A DNA stretch of 64,000 nucleotides, taken from Paraclostridium bifermentans (GTDB lineage Bacteria; Bacillota; Clostridia; Peptostreptococcales; Peptostreptococcaceae). A program made the position numbers and the translations under genes. The stretch lies in assembly GCF_019916025.1 (NCBI RefSeq), contig NZ_CP079737.1, positions 1,054,001 to 1,118,000 on the forward strand. Direction: 5' to 3'. Positions 44,671 through 52,823 of this stretch are shown in pieces; positions within the stretch are counted from its first letter, which is position 1, and each line of letters opens with the position of its first letter. The notes below the pieces were generated by a model. The model did no database searches and was not told the DNA's origin. It saw only the letters and a program-made list of their open reading frames with translations.

Positions 44671-46537
44671 ATTCATTTATTTTCATTATAAACTTAACTT
44701 TACCATCCATATCTTTATTAAGCCCTGAGAAGTTATTATAGTCTTTAGAAAGTTTAACTATTTCATCTTTTACATCTACTAAACCTTGTATATCCGATAA
44801 TTTAGTATTTCCCTCTTTGTATATTTTATCTAATCCTTCTTTCTTTAATTTATTAACTCCTTTATATAATTCATTAGATCCTTTTGCTAAGTCATTTGTT
44901 CCTTTTAAAAGTTTACTTGAATTATCATTTAAAGTTTTAGTACCACTAATTAAGCTTTTGCTACCTTGAGATAGTTGGTTAGTACCTTTGCTTAATTCAC
45001 TAGTTCCTGCAGCTAACTTCTTACTACCATCTTCAAGTTTATTAGTAGCGGCTGATAATTGTTTTGAGCTACTACTTAAAGTTGAACCAGCATCTACTAA
45101 AGCCTTAAAATTAGAGTTAAAACTATTTGAACCAGATTTTAAGTTTTCTAGTCCAGCACTTAAGTTATTAGCCCCACTTACAGCATTGCCCATTCCATCT
45201 TTTAAACTATTTAGGCCACCCCTTTGACCTTCAGAAACTTGATTTAAAGAACCTGCTAATCCTCTTAATTGATTAGCAACTTCAGGATTAGATTCATCTA
45301 AAGCTCCTGCTATATTATTTAAACCTCCAGCAACTTGATCTATATTATTTGTAGAGGCTATTAAACTATCTACACCAGAAGATCCATTAGAAAGTCCTGA
45401 ACTAAGTGCATTAGCACCGTCACTAGCACTATTAATTCCGTTGTTAATAGCTGAGTAAGCGTCATAAAGTTTATTAGTATTTCCTACAAAGGATTCAACT
45501 CCATTAGAAAATTTACCTTGAGAATCATTTAGCTGACTAAGACCACTACTTACACTTTTTGCACCATTATCTAAAGATGGAGCAGATTGATTTAATTTAT
45601 CTATACCACTACTTAAATCCTTAGAGCCTTTATCTAAAGATTTTACACCCTGATCAAACTTAGCGAAATTAGTGTTTAGTTCATTATTTCCGTCCAATAA
45701 TTTTTTAGATCCATCTAATAAATCATCTCCGCCTTTTCTTAAATCATTTAAAGATTTAGATAAATCATCTAAAGTAGAGTTTTTATCAATTCCTTTAAGC
45801 TCTGGAATTTTTGGAGTTGCCATAACCATTATATTAGGCATTTTAAATTTATTAGCATTTCCTTCAATAACTAGTGTGTCTTCTAATTCTAAATAATCTT
45901 CTATATCTTTACTTAAGTCTAAGCTTTCTTTTAAACCAGGGAAAGATGCAAATGTTACACTAGATTTTTTACCATCATCTAGAAGTTCTCCACTATTTAT
46001 TTTTATGTTTTTAAAATTATCTCTTTCAAATAAAACTTCAGTAGCTGTTAAAAATGGTACATACATATCTCTATTTTTACCATTTACTTTACGGATTTTC
46101 TTTTCGTTGTTTTTAAGGTTTATAGTTATTTTAAATTTGCCTGATTTTCCATTGATATCTTTAGCACTAACTTTTTTACCGTTTAATTCGTATTGAATAT
46201 CTACGTCAATAGGTAGTTTCTTTGAACTTTCGCCTTGGTAGTATAAGTCTTCTTTGTTTACATTCCACTCAACTGAGTCATTGTTTATTACAGGTTTTTC
46301 ATCACCTTTTACATTTTTTATATTTTTAAGATTACTAGAATCTGTAAATTTCCCAAGTTTTTCATCGCTGTTAATCCATGTAGAAACAATAGTTTTTTCA
46401 ACACTACCATTATTATTTAATATGGCATATACAGTTTCTTCTTTTTTTACATCTGCAAAGCAAATCCCAGTATTTAAAAATATCATAAGTGTAGTTAAAG
46501 TAGCTATTGAAGCCTTTGGTAAATTAATTCTTTTCAT
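44669..46537 (-). CDS. Secreted or membrane-anchored stalk protein with L-x-x-G repeats, partner of the MMPL exporter
   Basis: 622 aa. Signal peptide (about 1-28, GICFADVK), a beta-rich N-terminal part (about 30-255), then about 330 residues of short repeats such as LSKGTNQLSQGSKSLISGTK, with Gly or Ser every seventh residue, as in YhgE/Pip-type proteins that form long extracellular coils. It ends without an evident sorting motif. It starts 2 nt after the MMPL gene, its ribosome site lying within that gene, so the two very likely form one export apparatus. Confidence 0.72.
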   Translation of the reverse strand: MKRINLPKASIATLTTLMIFLNTGICFADVKKEETVYAILNNNGSVEKTIVSTWINSDEKLGKFTDSSNLKNIKNVKGDEKPVINNDSVEWNVNKEDLYYQGESSKKLPIDVDIQYELNGKKVSAKDINGKSGKFKITINLKNNEKKIRKVNGKNRDMYVPFLTATEVLFERDNFKNIKINSGELLDDGKKSSVTFASFPGLKESLDLSKDIEDYLELEDTLVIEGNANKFKMPNIMVMATPKIPELKGIDKNSTLDDLSKSLNDLRKGGDDLLDGSKKLLDGNNELNTNFAKFDQGVKSLDKGSKDLSSGIDKLNQSAPSLDNGAKSVSSGLSQLNDSQGKFSNGVESFVGNTNKLYDAYSAINNGINSASDGANALSSGLSNGSSGVDSLIASTNNIDQVAGGLNNIAGALDESNPEVANQLRGLAGSLNQVSEGQRGGLNSLKDGMGNAVSGANNLSAGLENLKSGSNSFNSNFKALVDAGSTLSSSSKQLSAATNKLEDGSKKLAAGTSELSKGTNQLSQGSKSLISGTKTLNDNSSKLLKGTNDLAKGSNELYKGVNKLKKEGLDKIYKEGNTKLSDIQGLVDVKDEIVKLSKDYNNFSGLNKDMDGKVKFIMKINE

Positions 46538-46539
46538 CC

Positions 46540-48633
46540 TTATATTTCCCCCTTATTTAAATTTTTAGGTTGTGGAGTCACAAACCCTTTACTAGTTTTT
46601 ATTATAAATTTGTGGCAAACTAATAAAATTGCAGGAAGCATAAAAATGATTATAAACATACTTATGATAGCTCCTCTTGCCATAAGTGAACATAATGCAC
46701 TTATCATTTCTAGTTTAGAAATAAGTCCAACACCTATTGTAGCGGAGAAGAATGATAAAGCACTTGTTACAATTGATCTTGCACTGCTTTGTATTGAAGC
46801 TGTCATAGCTTCAAACTTATTATCATTTACAGCTAATTCTTCTTTAAACCTAGAAGTTAGAAGTATTGCATAGTCAACGGTTGCACCAAGTTGGATAGTA
46901 CCTATTACTATTGATGCGATAAAAGGTTCTACAGTACCTGTATAGTAAGGTATTCCAAGGTTTATAAATATAGCTGACTCAATGGCTAAAACTAATAAAA
47001 TAGGTAGAGAAAGTGATTTAAATACTATTGATATAATTACAAATATAGCTATTATAGATACTAAACTTACTTTCTTAAAATCTGTGTCAGCAATTTTTAT
47101 AAGGTCATCAGTTAAAGGTGCTTCTCCTCCAACTAGACCATCTCTATCGTATTTATGAACTATGTTATTTAGTTTATCTATTTGAACTCCAGCCTCATCT
47201 GTTGCAGCTCGATATTCTGAATTTACTATGAGTTGTTCGTATCCGCCAGACTTAACTGAACTTATTAAATCATTTGGAAGTATATCTTCAACTATTGCAG
47301 GGCCTATTACTTTTTCAAGTGCAACAACTGAATTTATTCCATCTAAATTCTCAATTTCTTTAATCATTTGGTCAACTTTATAAGAATCAAGTGAATCTTT
47401 AACCAAAATGATATTGGTACTATTCATTTTGTAGTCATCTTTTAATTTGTTTGTAGAAACTATAGACGGTAAATCATCAGGTAAAGATTCGTCTAGGTTG
47501 TAATAAACTTTTGCATTTGATGAACCGATTACAGATGGTATAAACATCAATAAAAATAAAACTACTAATAATTTGTAATGTTTAACAACTATTTTTGATG
47601 ATTTTTTAAATGTAGGTAAAATTGGTTTGTGTTTGTATTTGTGAATTTGTTTATCAAAGACTAGTATAAGAGCAGGAAGTATAGTAACTGTACATATAAC
47701 TCCCAGTAAAACTCCTTTTGCCATAACTAAGCCCATATCCATTCCAAGAGCTAAGTCCATTGCACAAAGAGCTAAAAATCCTGCAATTGTAGTTAATGAA
47801 CTACCGAATACTGCTGTTGTTGTATTTGAAATAGCTACTGCCATTGCATCTATGTGGCTATCGTATTTATCTCTTTCTTCATCATACCTGTGAAGTAAGA
47901 ATATGGAGTAATCCATGGTAACTCCAAGTTGCAATACAGCACTTAGTGCTTTAGTTAAATAAGAAATTTCACCAAATATTATATTACTACCAAAATTATA
48001 GATTATCGCAAATCCTATACTAAGTAAAAATATAAATGGAGTAACATATGAATCCATTGTAAAACTTAAAACTATTAATGTAAGTATTACAGCAACTACT
48101 ACATATAATGGAGTTTCTTTATCTGAAATGTCTTTAGTGTCTTTTATGATACTTGCCATACCACTTAGAAATGCTTGTTTTCCTGTAACTGTTCTGATTT
48201 CCTCTACAGCATTTAATGTTTTAAGAGCTGCAGAACCTTCTTCTAATTTAATAACCATAAGAGTTGAATTTTCAGTATACAATAAATCTGTAACATCTTT
48301 TGGTAGAAGTTCTCTAGGTACTGATAAATCTACAACATCATCAACCCACAAAACATCTTTTACACCTTCAACTTTAGTTAATTTTTCTTTGAGTTTAGAT
48401 ACATCTTTATCTTCCATGTTTTCAACTATTAACATAGCTAAAGAACCGCAATCAAACTCATCTTTAAGTATTTTTTCGGCCTGAGTTGTCGATAAATTAT
48501 CTGGTAAATAACTTAAGATATCATAGTTTATGTCTGTGTTTAAAAAGCCAATTGCCGATGGAACTAATAATAGTATAGCTATTACTAAAATCAACTTACT
48601 TCTTTTAGCTATTTGCTTTGACAATCCCCTCAT
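46540..48633 (-). CDS. RND/MMPL-family exporter
   Basis: 697-aa proton-driven exporter with two repeats, each one helix, a large extracellular loop and five helices. Blocks: LQLGVTMDYSIFLLHRYDEE and the matching IQLGATVDYAILLTSRFKEE, whose Asp-Tyr pairs are the proton-relay signature of MmpL proteins. Substrates of the family are lipids, antimicrobials and surface molecules; none can be assigned here. Preceded by a tetR gene and its own promoter, followed by a coiled stalk protein. Confidence 0.87.
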   Translation of the reverse strand: MRGLSKQIAKRSKLILVIAILLLVPSAIGFLNTDINYDILSYLPDNLSTTQAEKILKDEFDCGSLAMLIVENMEDKDVSKLKEKLTKVEGVKDVLWVDDVVDLSVPRELLPKDVTDLLYTENSTLMVIKLEEGSAALKTLNAVEEIRTVTGKQAFLSGMASIIKDTKDISDKETPLYVVVAVILTLIVLSFTMDSYVTPFIFLLSIGFAIIYNFGSNIIFGEISYLTKALSAVLQLGVTMDYSIFLLHRYDEERDKYDSHIDAMAVAISNTTTAVFGSSLTTIAGFLALCAMDLALGMDMGLVMAKGVLLGVICTVTILPALILVFDKQIHKYKHKPILPTFKKSSKIVVKHYKLLVVLFLLMFIPSVIGSSNAKVYYNLDESLPDDLPSIVSTNKLKDDYKMNSTNIILVKDSLDSYKVDQMIKEIENLDGINSVVALEKVIGPAIVEDILPNDLISSVKSGGYEQLIVNSEYRAATDEAGVQIDKLNNIVHKYDRDGLVGGEAPLTDDLIKIADTDFKKVSLVSIIAIFVIISIVFKSLSLPILLVLAIESAIFINLGIPYYTGTVEPFIASIVIGTIQLGATVDYAILLTSRFKEELAVNDNKFEAMTASIQSSARSIVTSALSFFSATIGVGLISKLEMISALCSLMARGAIISMFIIIFMLPAILLVCHKFIIKTSKGFVTPQPKNLNKGEI

Positions 48634-48686
48634 CTAAAGTTTACCCCCCTCTAAAATATTTAGGCATGCCCAAATTTGTTTACAAA

Positions 48687-48720
48687 ATAGATTGTATGAG
48701 TAGTACAACCTATATGTCAA
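48687..48720 (-). promoter_or_regulatory. Promoter and TetR-type operator of the MMPL operon
   Basis: On the minus strand TTGACA (48715-48720), an 18-nt spacer and TACAAT (48691-48696). An inverted repeat, ATAG-A-TTGTA / TACAA-C-CTAT (48687-48713), covers the spacer and -10. The -35 lies within the last codons and stop of tetR. Confidence 0.65.
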
Positions 48721-49372
48721 GTATATTTATGTTTTTTATTATTTCACTAATTTCTATATTATTAGTTGCTTCTTTAGTGTGTGAAATAATTTGAATTACT
48801 TTTTCTTGGCTGATATTTAATAGCAAAAGCCTAGTTTTTATTGTACTTTCAATAATTTCATCTAGTGTTAAGTTAATATCATTTTTATAAAATCTACGCA
48901 AAAGTTCATCTTCCCCAGCTGAACCAATTACAATGCTTAGACTTATATCATTTTCTTTAAAATCAAAATTTAACTCTCTTAAATTAGCTTTTAATATTTC
49001 ACCTAGAGTTTTAAGATATTCTTTTCTTACTGAGTCTATTTCAGATGCTTCTATGTAAACTCTAAATAAAGATTGGTTAGTTGCTATAGTCTTTATGTAT
49101 ATATATTGGGTTATAGCATAACTAAGCAGAGGATCTATAGACTCACTACTTGATCTCTTTGTGTGAAAATAAATTTTTTCGATTAAGTTTTTGTAAAGAT
49201 ATAAAACAATATCTTCTTTTTTCTTAAAATAGTAGTATAAATGACCTCTACCTAAATTACAGACTTGTGCTATTTGCCTTATTGTTGTTTTTGTATACCC
49301 CTGTTGAATAAAAAGCTTAGATGCCTCAGTTATTATTGTGTTTCTAATGTCATCCTTGTGTTCGAACTCCAC
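48710..49372 (-). CDS. TetR-family transcriptional regulator
   Basis: 220 aa. N-terminal HTH is clear (IITEASKLFIQQGYTKTTIR, QIAQVCNLGRGHLYYYFKKK); the helical C-terminal ligand domain is unassigned. It likely represses the MMPL/stalk operon downstream through the inverted repeat overlapping that promoter. The second in-frame GTG (49372) is 8 nt from AAAGGGG, while the GTG at 49381 abuts it, so I chose 49372. Confidence 0.85.
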   Translation of the reverse strand: MEFEHKDDIRNTIITEASKLFIQQGYTKTTIRQIAQVCNLGRGHLYYYFKKKEDIVLYLYKNLIEKIYFHTKRSSSESIDPLLSYAITQYIYIKTIATNQSLFRVYIEASEIDSVRKEYLKTLGEILKANLRELNFDFKENDISLSIVIGSAGEDELLRRFYKNDINLTLDEIIESTIKTRLLLLNISQEKVIQIISHTKEATNNIEISEIIKNINILDI

Positions 49373-49448
49373 ATTGATCACCCCTTTAATTTTGTTTATA
49401 GTATCATTTTAACAACATTTTTTTAATTTGTAATCTATTTTAAAAAAA

Positions 49449-49475
49449 TTAGCACTCTAGTATTGACAGTGCTAA
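49449..49475 (+). promoter_or_regulatory. CIRCE operator (HrcA) at the htpG promoter
   Basis: TTAGCACTC, 9 nt, CAGTGCTAA differs from the CIRCE consensus (TTAGCACTC-N9-GAGTGCTAA) by one base. TTGACA (49463-49468) and TAAAAT (49485-49490) overlap or follow it, so HrcA would block the promoter. Confidence 0.85.
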
Positions 49476-49559
49476 CAAAGATGATAAAATAATAAATGTA
49501 GGGGGATTTACTTTATCCCAATTTTATTTAATAAAGATAAATTTAAGGAGGAGATAAAT

Positions 49560-51434
49560 ATGGAAAATAAAAAAGGAAACATATCAATACATACAGAAAA
49601 CATATTTCCTATAATAAAAAAGTGGTTATATTCTGATAAGGATATATTTGTAAGAGAACTTATAAGTAATGGTTGTGATGCAATAAATAAATACAAAAAA
49701 TTAGTATCGCTAGGGGAAATAGAAAATAAACAAGATCAAGATTATAAAATTAATGTAACAATAGACAAAGATAATTCAACTCTTATATTTGAAGACAATG
49801 GAATCGGGATGACTGAAGAAGAGGTTGAAAAATATATAAATCAAGTTGCATTTTCAGGAGCTGAAGACTTTGTAAATAAATATAAAGATAAAATGAGCGA
49901 AGAAAATGATATTATTGGACACTTTGGATTAGGTTTTTATTCAGCATTTATGGTATCTAGCAAAGTTCAAATAGATACTTTATCGTATAAAGAAGGTGCT
50001 CAAGCTGTAAAATGGGTAAGTGAAGGTCAAACAGAATATGAACTTTCAGCAAGTGAAGATAGAAAATCAAGAGGTACTACTATAACTTTATTTTTAGCTG
50101 ATGATAGCAAAGAGTTTTTAGAAGAATATACAGTAAGAAGCATAATAGACAAATATTGTTCATTCTTACCTGTAAATATTTATTTAGATGTTAAAGATAG
50201 CTCTAAAGAAAAAGATGAAAATAGTGAAAATGAAATAAAAGCATTAAATGATACTTATCCTTTATGGTTAAAATCTCCAAAAGATTGCACAGATGATGAA
50301 TATAAAGAGTTTTACAGAAAAGTATTCAATACATTTGATGAACCGTTATTCTGGATACATCTAAACGTAGACTATCCATTTAATTTAAAAGGAATATTGT
50401 ATTTCCCTAAATTAAAAAATGAATTTGAACTTATAGAAGGTAAAGTTAAATTATATAATAACCAAGTTTTCGTTGCAGATAACATAAAAGAAGTTATACC
50501 AGAGTTCTTATTGTTACTAAAAGGTGTAATAGATTGCCCAGATTTACCATTAAATGTATCAAGAAGTTTCTTACAAAATGATAAGGATGTAAGTAAAATA
50601 TCTAAGCATATAATTAAAAAAGTTGCAGATAAATTAAAATCACTTTATAAAAATGAAAGAGAAAACTTTGAAAGATTCTGGGATGATATACAAGTATTTA
50701 TTAAGTTTGGATGCTTAAAAGACGAAGGATTCTATGATAAGATAAAAGACATCTTATTATTTAAAGATATAAATTCAAATTATATTACACTTAATGATTA
50801 CTTAGAAAAATGTAAGGAAAAACATGAAAATAAAGTATTCTACGTAAGTGATGAGGAACAACAATCACAATATATTAAGTTATTTAAAGATTATGATTTA
50901 GATGCAGTTATACTAGATTCTAGTATAGATAATCACTTTATATCTTTTATAGAATTTAAAAATCAAGGAGTTACATTTAATAGAATAGATGCAGATTTAT
51001 CAGATGTTTTAAAAGACAAAAATGAAGAAGAAAATAAAGAAAATAAAACAGAAATAGAAAACTTATTTAAAGAATATGTTAAAGATAAAGTAAAAGGTTA
51101 TTCGGTAGAAAGCTTAAAAAGTGAAGACACTACAGCTATAATACTAGTTTCAGAACAATCTAGAAGAATGGCTGAAATGAAATCTCAATTTGCAGGAATG
51201 GATCTTGGAATGAGCTTTGAAGAAGAAAAAACTTTAGTTATAAATGACAATAGTCCTATAATTAAAAAGTTAGTATCTTTAAAAGATGATGAAAGTAAAA
51301 AAGATCAAATCGAGTTAATATGTAATCAAATTGTAGATGTTGCATTACTTGCAAATAAAGAATTAGACGCTAAAGAATTAGATGAGTTTATAAGCAGAAA
51401 TAATAAACTTATGAATATGTTAATAGGGTTATAG
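49560..51434 (+). CDS. htpG: Molecular chaperone HtpG (Hsp90)
   Basis: 624-aa ATP-dependent chaperone. GHKL ATPase blocks: FVRELISNGCDAINKYKKLV, EDNGIGMTEEEV, GHFGLGFYSAFMV; middle domain with LPLNVSRSFLQNDKDVSKIS. The C-terminal dimerisation part is present (QSRRMAEMKSQFAGMDLG). A single-gene unit with a CIRCE-controlled promoter; AAGGAGGAG precedes the ATG. Followed by two long-hairpin repeats. Confidence 0.96.
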   Translation: MENKKGNISIHTENIFPIIKKWLYSDKDIFVRELISNGCDAINKYKKLVSLGEIENKQDQDYKINVTIDKDNSTLIFEDNGIGMTEEEVEKYINQVAFSGAEDFVNKYKDKMSEENDIIGHFGLGFYSAFMVSSKVQIDTLSYKEGAQAVKWVSEGQTEYELSASEDRKSRGTTITLFLADDSKEFLEEYTVRSIIDKYCSFLPVNIYLDVKDSSKEKDENSENEIKALNDTYPLWLKSPKDCTDDEYKEFYRKVFNTFDEPLFWIHLNVDYPFNLKGILYFPKLKNEFELIEGKVKLYNNQVFVADNIKEVIPEFLLLLKGVIDCPDLPLNVSRSFLQNDKDVSKISKHIIKKVADKLKSLYKNERENFERFWDDIQVFIKFGCLKDEGFYDKIKDILLFKDINSNYITLNDYLEKCKEKHENKVFYVSDEEQQSQYIKLFKDYDLDAVILDSSIDNHFISFIEFKNQGVTFNRIDADLSDVLKDKNEEENKENKTEIENLFKEYVKDKVKGYSVESLKSEDTTAIILVSEQSRRMAEMKSQFAGMDLGMSFEEEKTLVINDNSPIIKKLVSLKDDESKKDQIELICNQIVDVALLANKELDAKELDEFISRNNKLMNMLIGL

Positions 51435-51435
51435 A

Positions 51436-51516
51436 ATAAGGGAGTACTGATATGATTTGCTACACAAGCGGGAAAGATGCTTGAAATGTAGCTAAAACAT
51501 ATCAGTACTCCTTATT
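51436..51516. repeat. Dispersed long-hairpin repeat, copy 2 (after htpG)
   Basis: Outer arms AATAAGG(G)AGTACTGATATG / CATATCAGTACTCCTTATT; core GCTACA-CAAGC-GGGAAAGAT-GCTTG-AAA-TGTAGC. It begins 2 nt after the htpG stop codon. Confidence 0.8.
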
Positions 51517-51537
51517 TAGTTTAGTGAAATTGAATTT

Positions 51538-51616
51538 AAAGTGAGTAATATCATATTTTGCCACACAAGCTAGAAAAAAGCTTGAAATGTGGCTAAAATA
51601 TGATATTACTCACTTT
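51538..51616. repeat. Dispersed long-hairpin repeat, copy 3
   Basis: A 19-bp perfect outer stem (GTGAGTAATATCATATTTT and its complement) around GCCACA-CAAGC-TAGAAAAAA-GCTTG-AAA-TGTGGC. It lies between copy 2 and the end of the convergent gene at 51621 and could serve as that gene's terminator. Confidence 0.8.
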
Positions 51617-51620
51617 TGTA

Positions 51621-51884
51621 TTACAATTTTTTATTTATGAAATAAGATTCAATAAGCAGTAGTGCTATTGAAGCTATTGATGAAATTATAAAGTTTATAA
51701 AGCTAGTAGAACATATTAATACTCCAACTACCATAAAGGTAAATCCATTTATATACCCATTTATTTTAAATTTAGTATAAAAAGTAGGTAAGCCATCATA
51801 TTTTTCAAGTGCAGATAATAAAAGGCCATAACCTATGAAACATATACCTATAACCAATCTCAGACCTACTAATTTGGTAAACAT
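51621..51884 (-). CDS. Small membrane protein (87 aa), paralog of 52353-52658
   Basis: Three hydrophobic segments. The block GYGLLLSALEKYDGLPTFYT and KINGYINGF is shared with the gene at 52353. The open frame extends far upstream, but GAGGA precedes the ATG at 51884 and homology to the paralog begins there (residue about 4 on). No known family recognised. Confidence 0.7.
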   Translation of the reverse strand: MFTKLVGLRLVIGICFIGYGLLLSALEKYDGLPTFYTKFKINGYINGFTFMVVGVLICSTSFINFIISSIASIALLLIESYFINKKL

Positions 51885-52092
51885 ATTTAACACATCCTCA
51901 TTATAGATAGTTTTAATGGTAGTTGATTTATTATATGCATGAAGATAAATAAATTGAATATTAAAAGTGAAAATTGGTGTGAAAATTTGGAAGATTCCGA
52001 AAATAGATTGATATATACATACAAAAATGGTATATTTGAATTGGAAAACGCAATGTTTATAAAATGACAAAAAAAGTATGGGGGACATGATT

Positions 52093-52188
52093 ATGAAAAA
52101 ATTATTATCTATATGTTTTATGCTTGTATTATCAATTATGACATTAATGGGATTTTTAAATCAAAAAAGAAAGAAAAAAATAGTTTAA
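52093..52188 (+). CDS. Very small hydrophobic peptide (31 aa)
   Basis: ATG 52093 with GGGGG 8 nt upstream; product is one membrane helix (LLSICFMLVLSIMTLMGFL) with a basic tail (NQKRKKKIV). It sits between two paralogous membrane-protein genes on the other strand and before a long-hairpin repeat. It could be a small membrane peptide or type I-toxin-like, but no antisense RNA was identified. Confidence 0.4.
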   Translation: MKKLLSICFMLVLSIMTLMGFLNQKRKKKIV

Positions 52189-52253
52189 GTGCAATAGTTA
52201 TAAATAGGATTTGTACATTGGAGTATCTAGATGTATAAATGAAATTATTATAA

Positions 52254-52326
52254 AAGGGTTCGTTATTATATATTGAAATACAAGCTGAAAAGCTTTATAG
52301 TATTTTATATATAATAACGAACCCTT
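52254..52326. repeat. Dispersed long-hairpin repeat, copy 4 (divergent core)
   Basis: Outer arms AAGGGTTCGTTATTATATA and its complement pair perfectly. The core is ATAC-AAGC-TGAAAA-GCTT-TATA-GTAT, keeping AAGC/GCTT, the TGAAAA loop and the asymmetric bulge but changing the outer core stem with compensation. It lies between convergent genes. Confidence 0.65.
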
Positions 52327-52352
52327 ATTAATTGTAATTTATTAGATGGATT

Positions 52353-52658
52353 TTATATATTTTTATTATTTTTTTCTTCCTTTTTTATTTTGTTTTCAAC
52401 GACTTTACCTACTACAAACTTTACTATAGCATATAGAACAATAGCGATAATAGCAGAAGTTATGCCTTGCTTTGGATTAGTCCATAATAATAGTACTCCT
52501 ACAGATAAGCATATAAAACCATTTATAGATCCATTTATCTGGTCTTTAGAATAAAAGAAAGGAAGTCCTTTGTACTTCTCTATTCCGGAAACTATAAGTC
52601 CGTAAGCTATAAATAATAATCCTAGAATAGCTCTTATTCCAATTTCAGTACCAATCAT
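52353..52658 (-). CDS. Small membrane protein (101 aa), paralog of 51621-51884
   Basis: Three membrane segments and a Lys/Glu-rich C-terminal tail (ENKIKKEEKNNKNI). Shares GLIVSGIEKYKGLPFFYSKD and INGSINGF with the neighbour, so they arose by duplication. GGGGG lies 8 nt before the ATG. Function unknown. Confidence 0.72.
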   Translation of the reverse strand: MIGTEIGIRAILGLLFIAYGLIVSGIEKYKGLPFFYSKDQINGSINGFICLSVGVLLLWTNPKQGITSAIIAIVLYAIVKFVVGKVVENKIKKEEKNNKNI

Positions 52659-52823
52659 TAAAAAACCCCCTAGAAATCATATTTACTATAATCGTAGTCA
52701 CTTTATAATATAAAAGTCAAGCAACAAAATTTTATACTAATTTTTAATGATTGTTTGGTAATATAAATTTAAGGGTAATATTAATATAGTTTAAACGCGG
52801 GACATTTGAGGAGAGAAAATATT

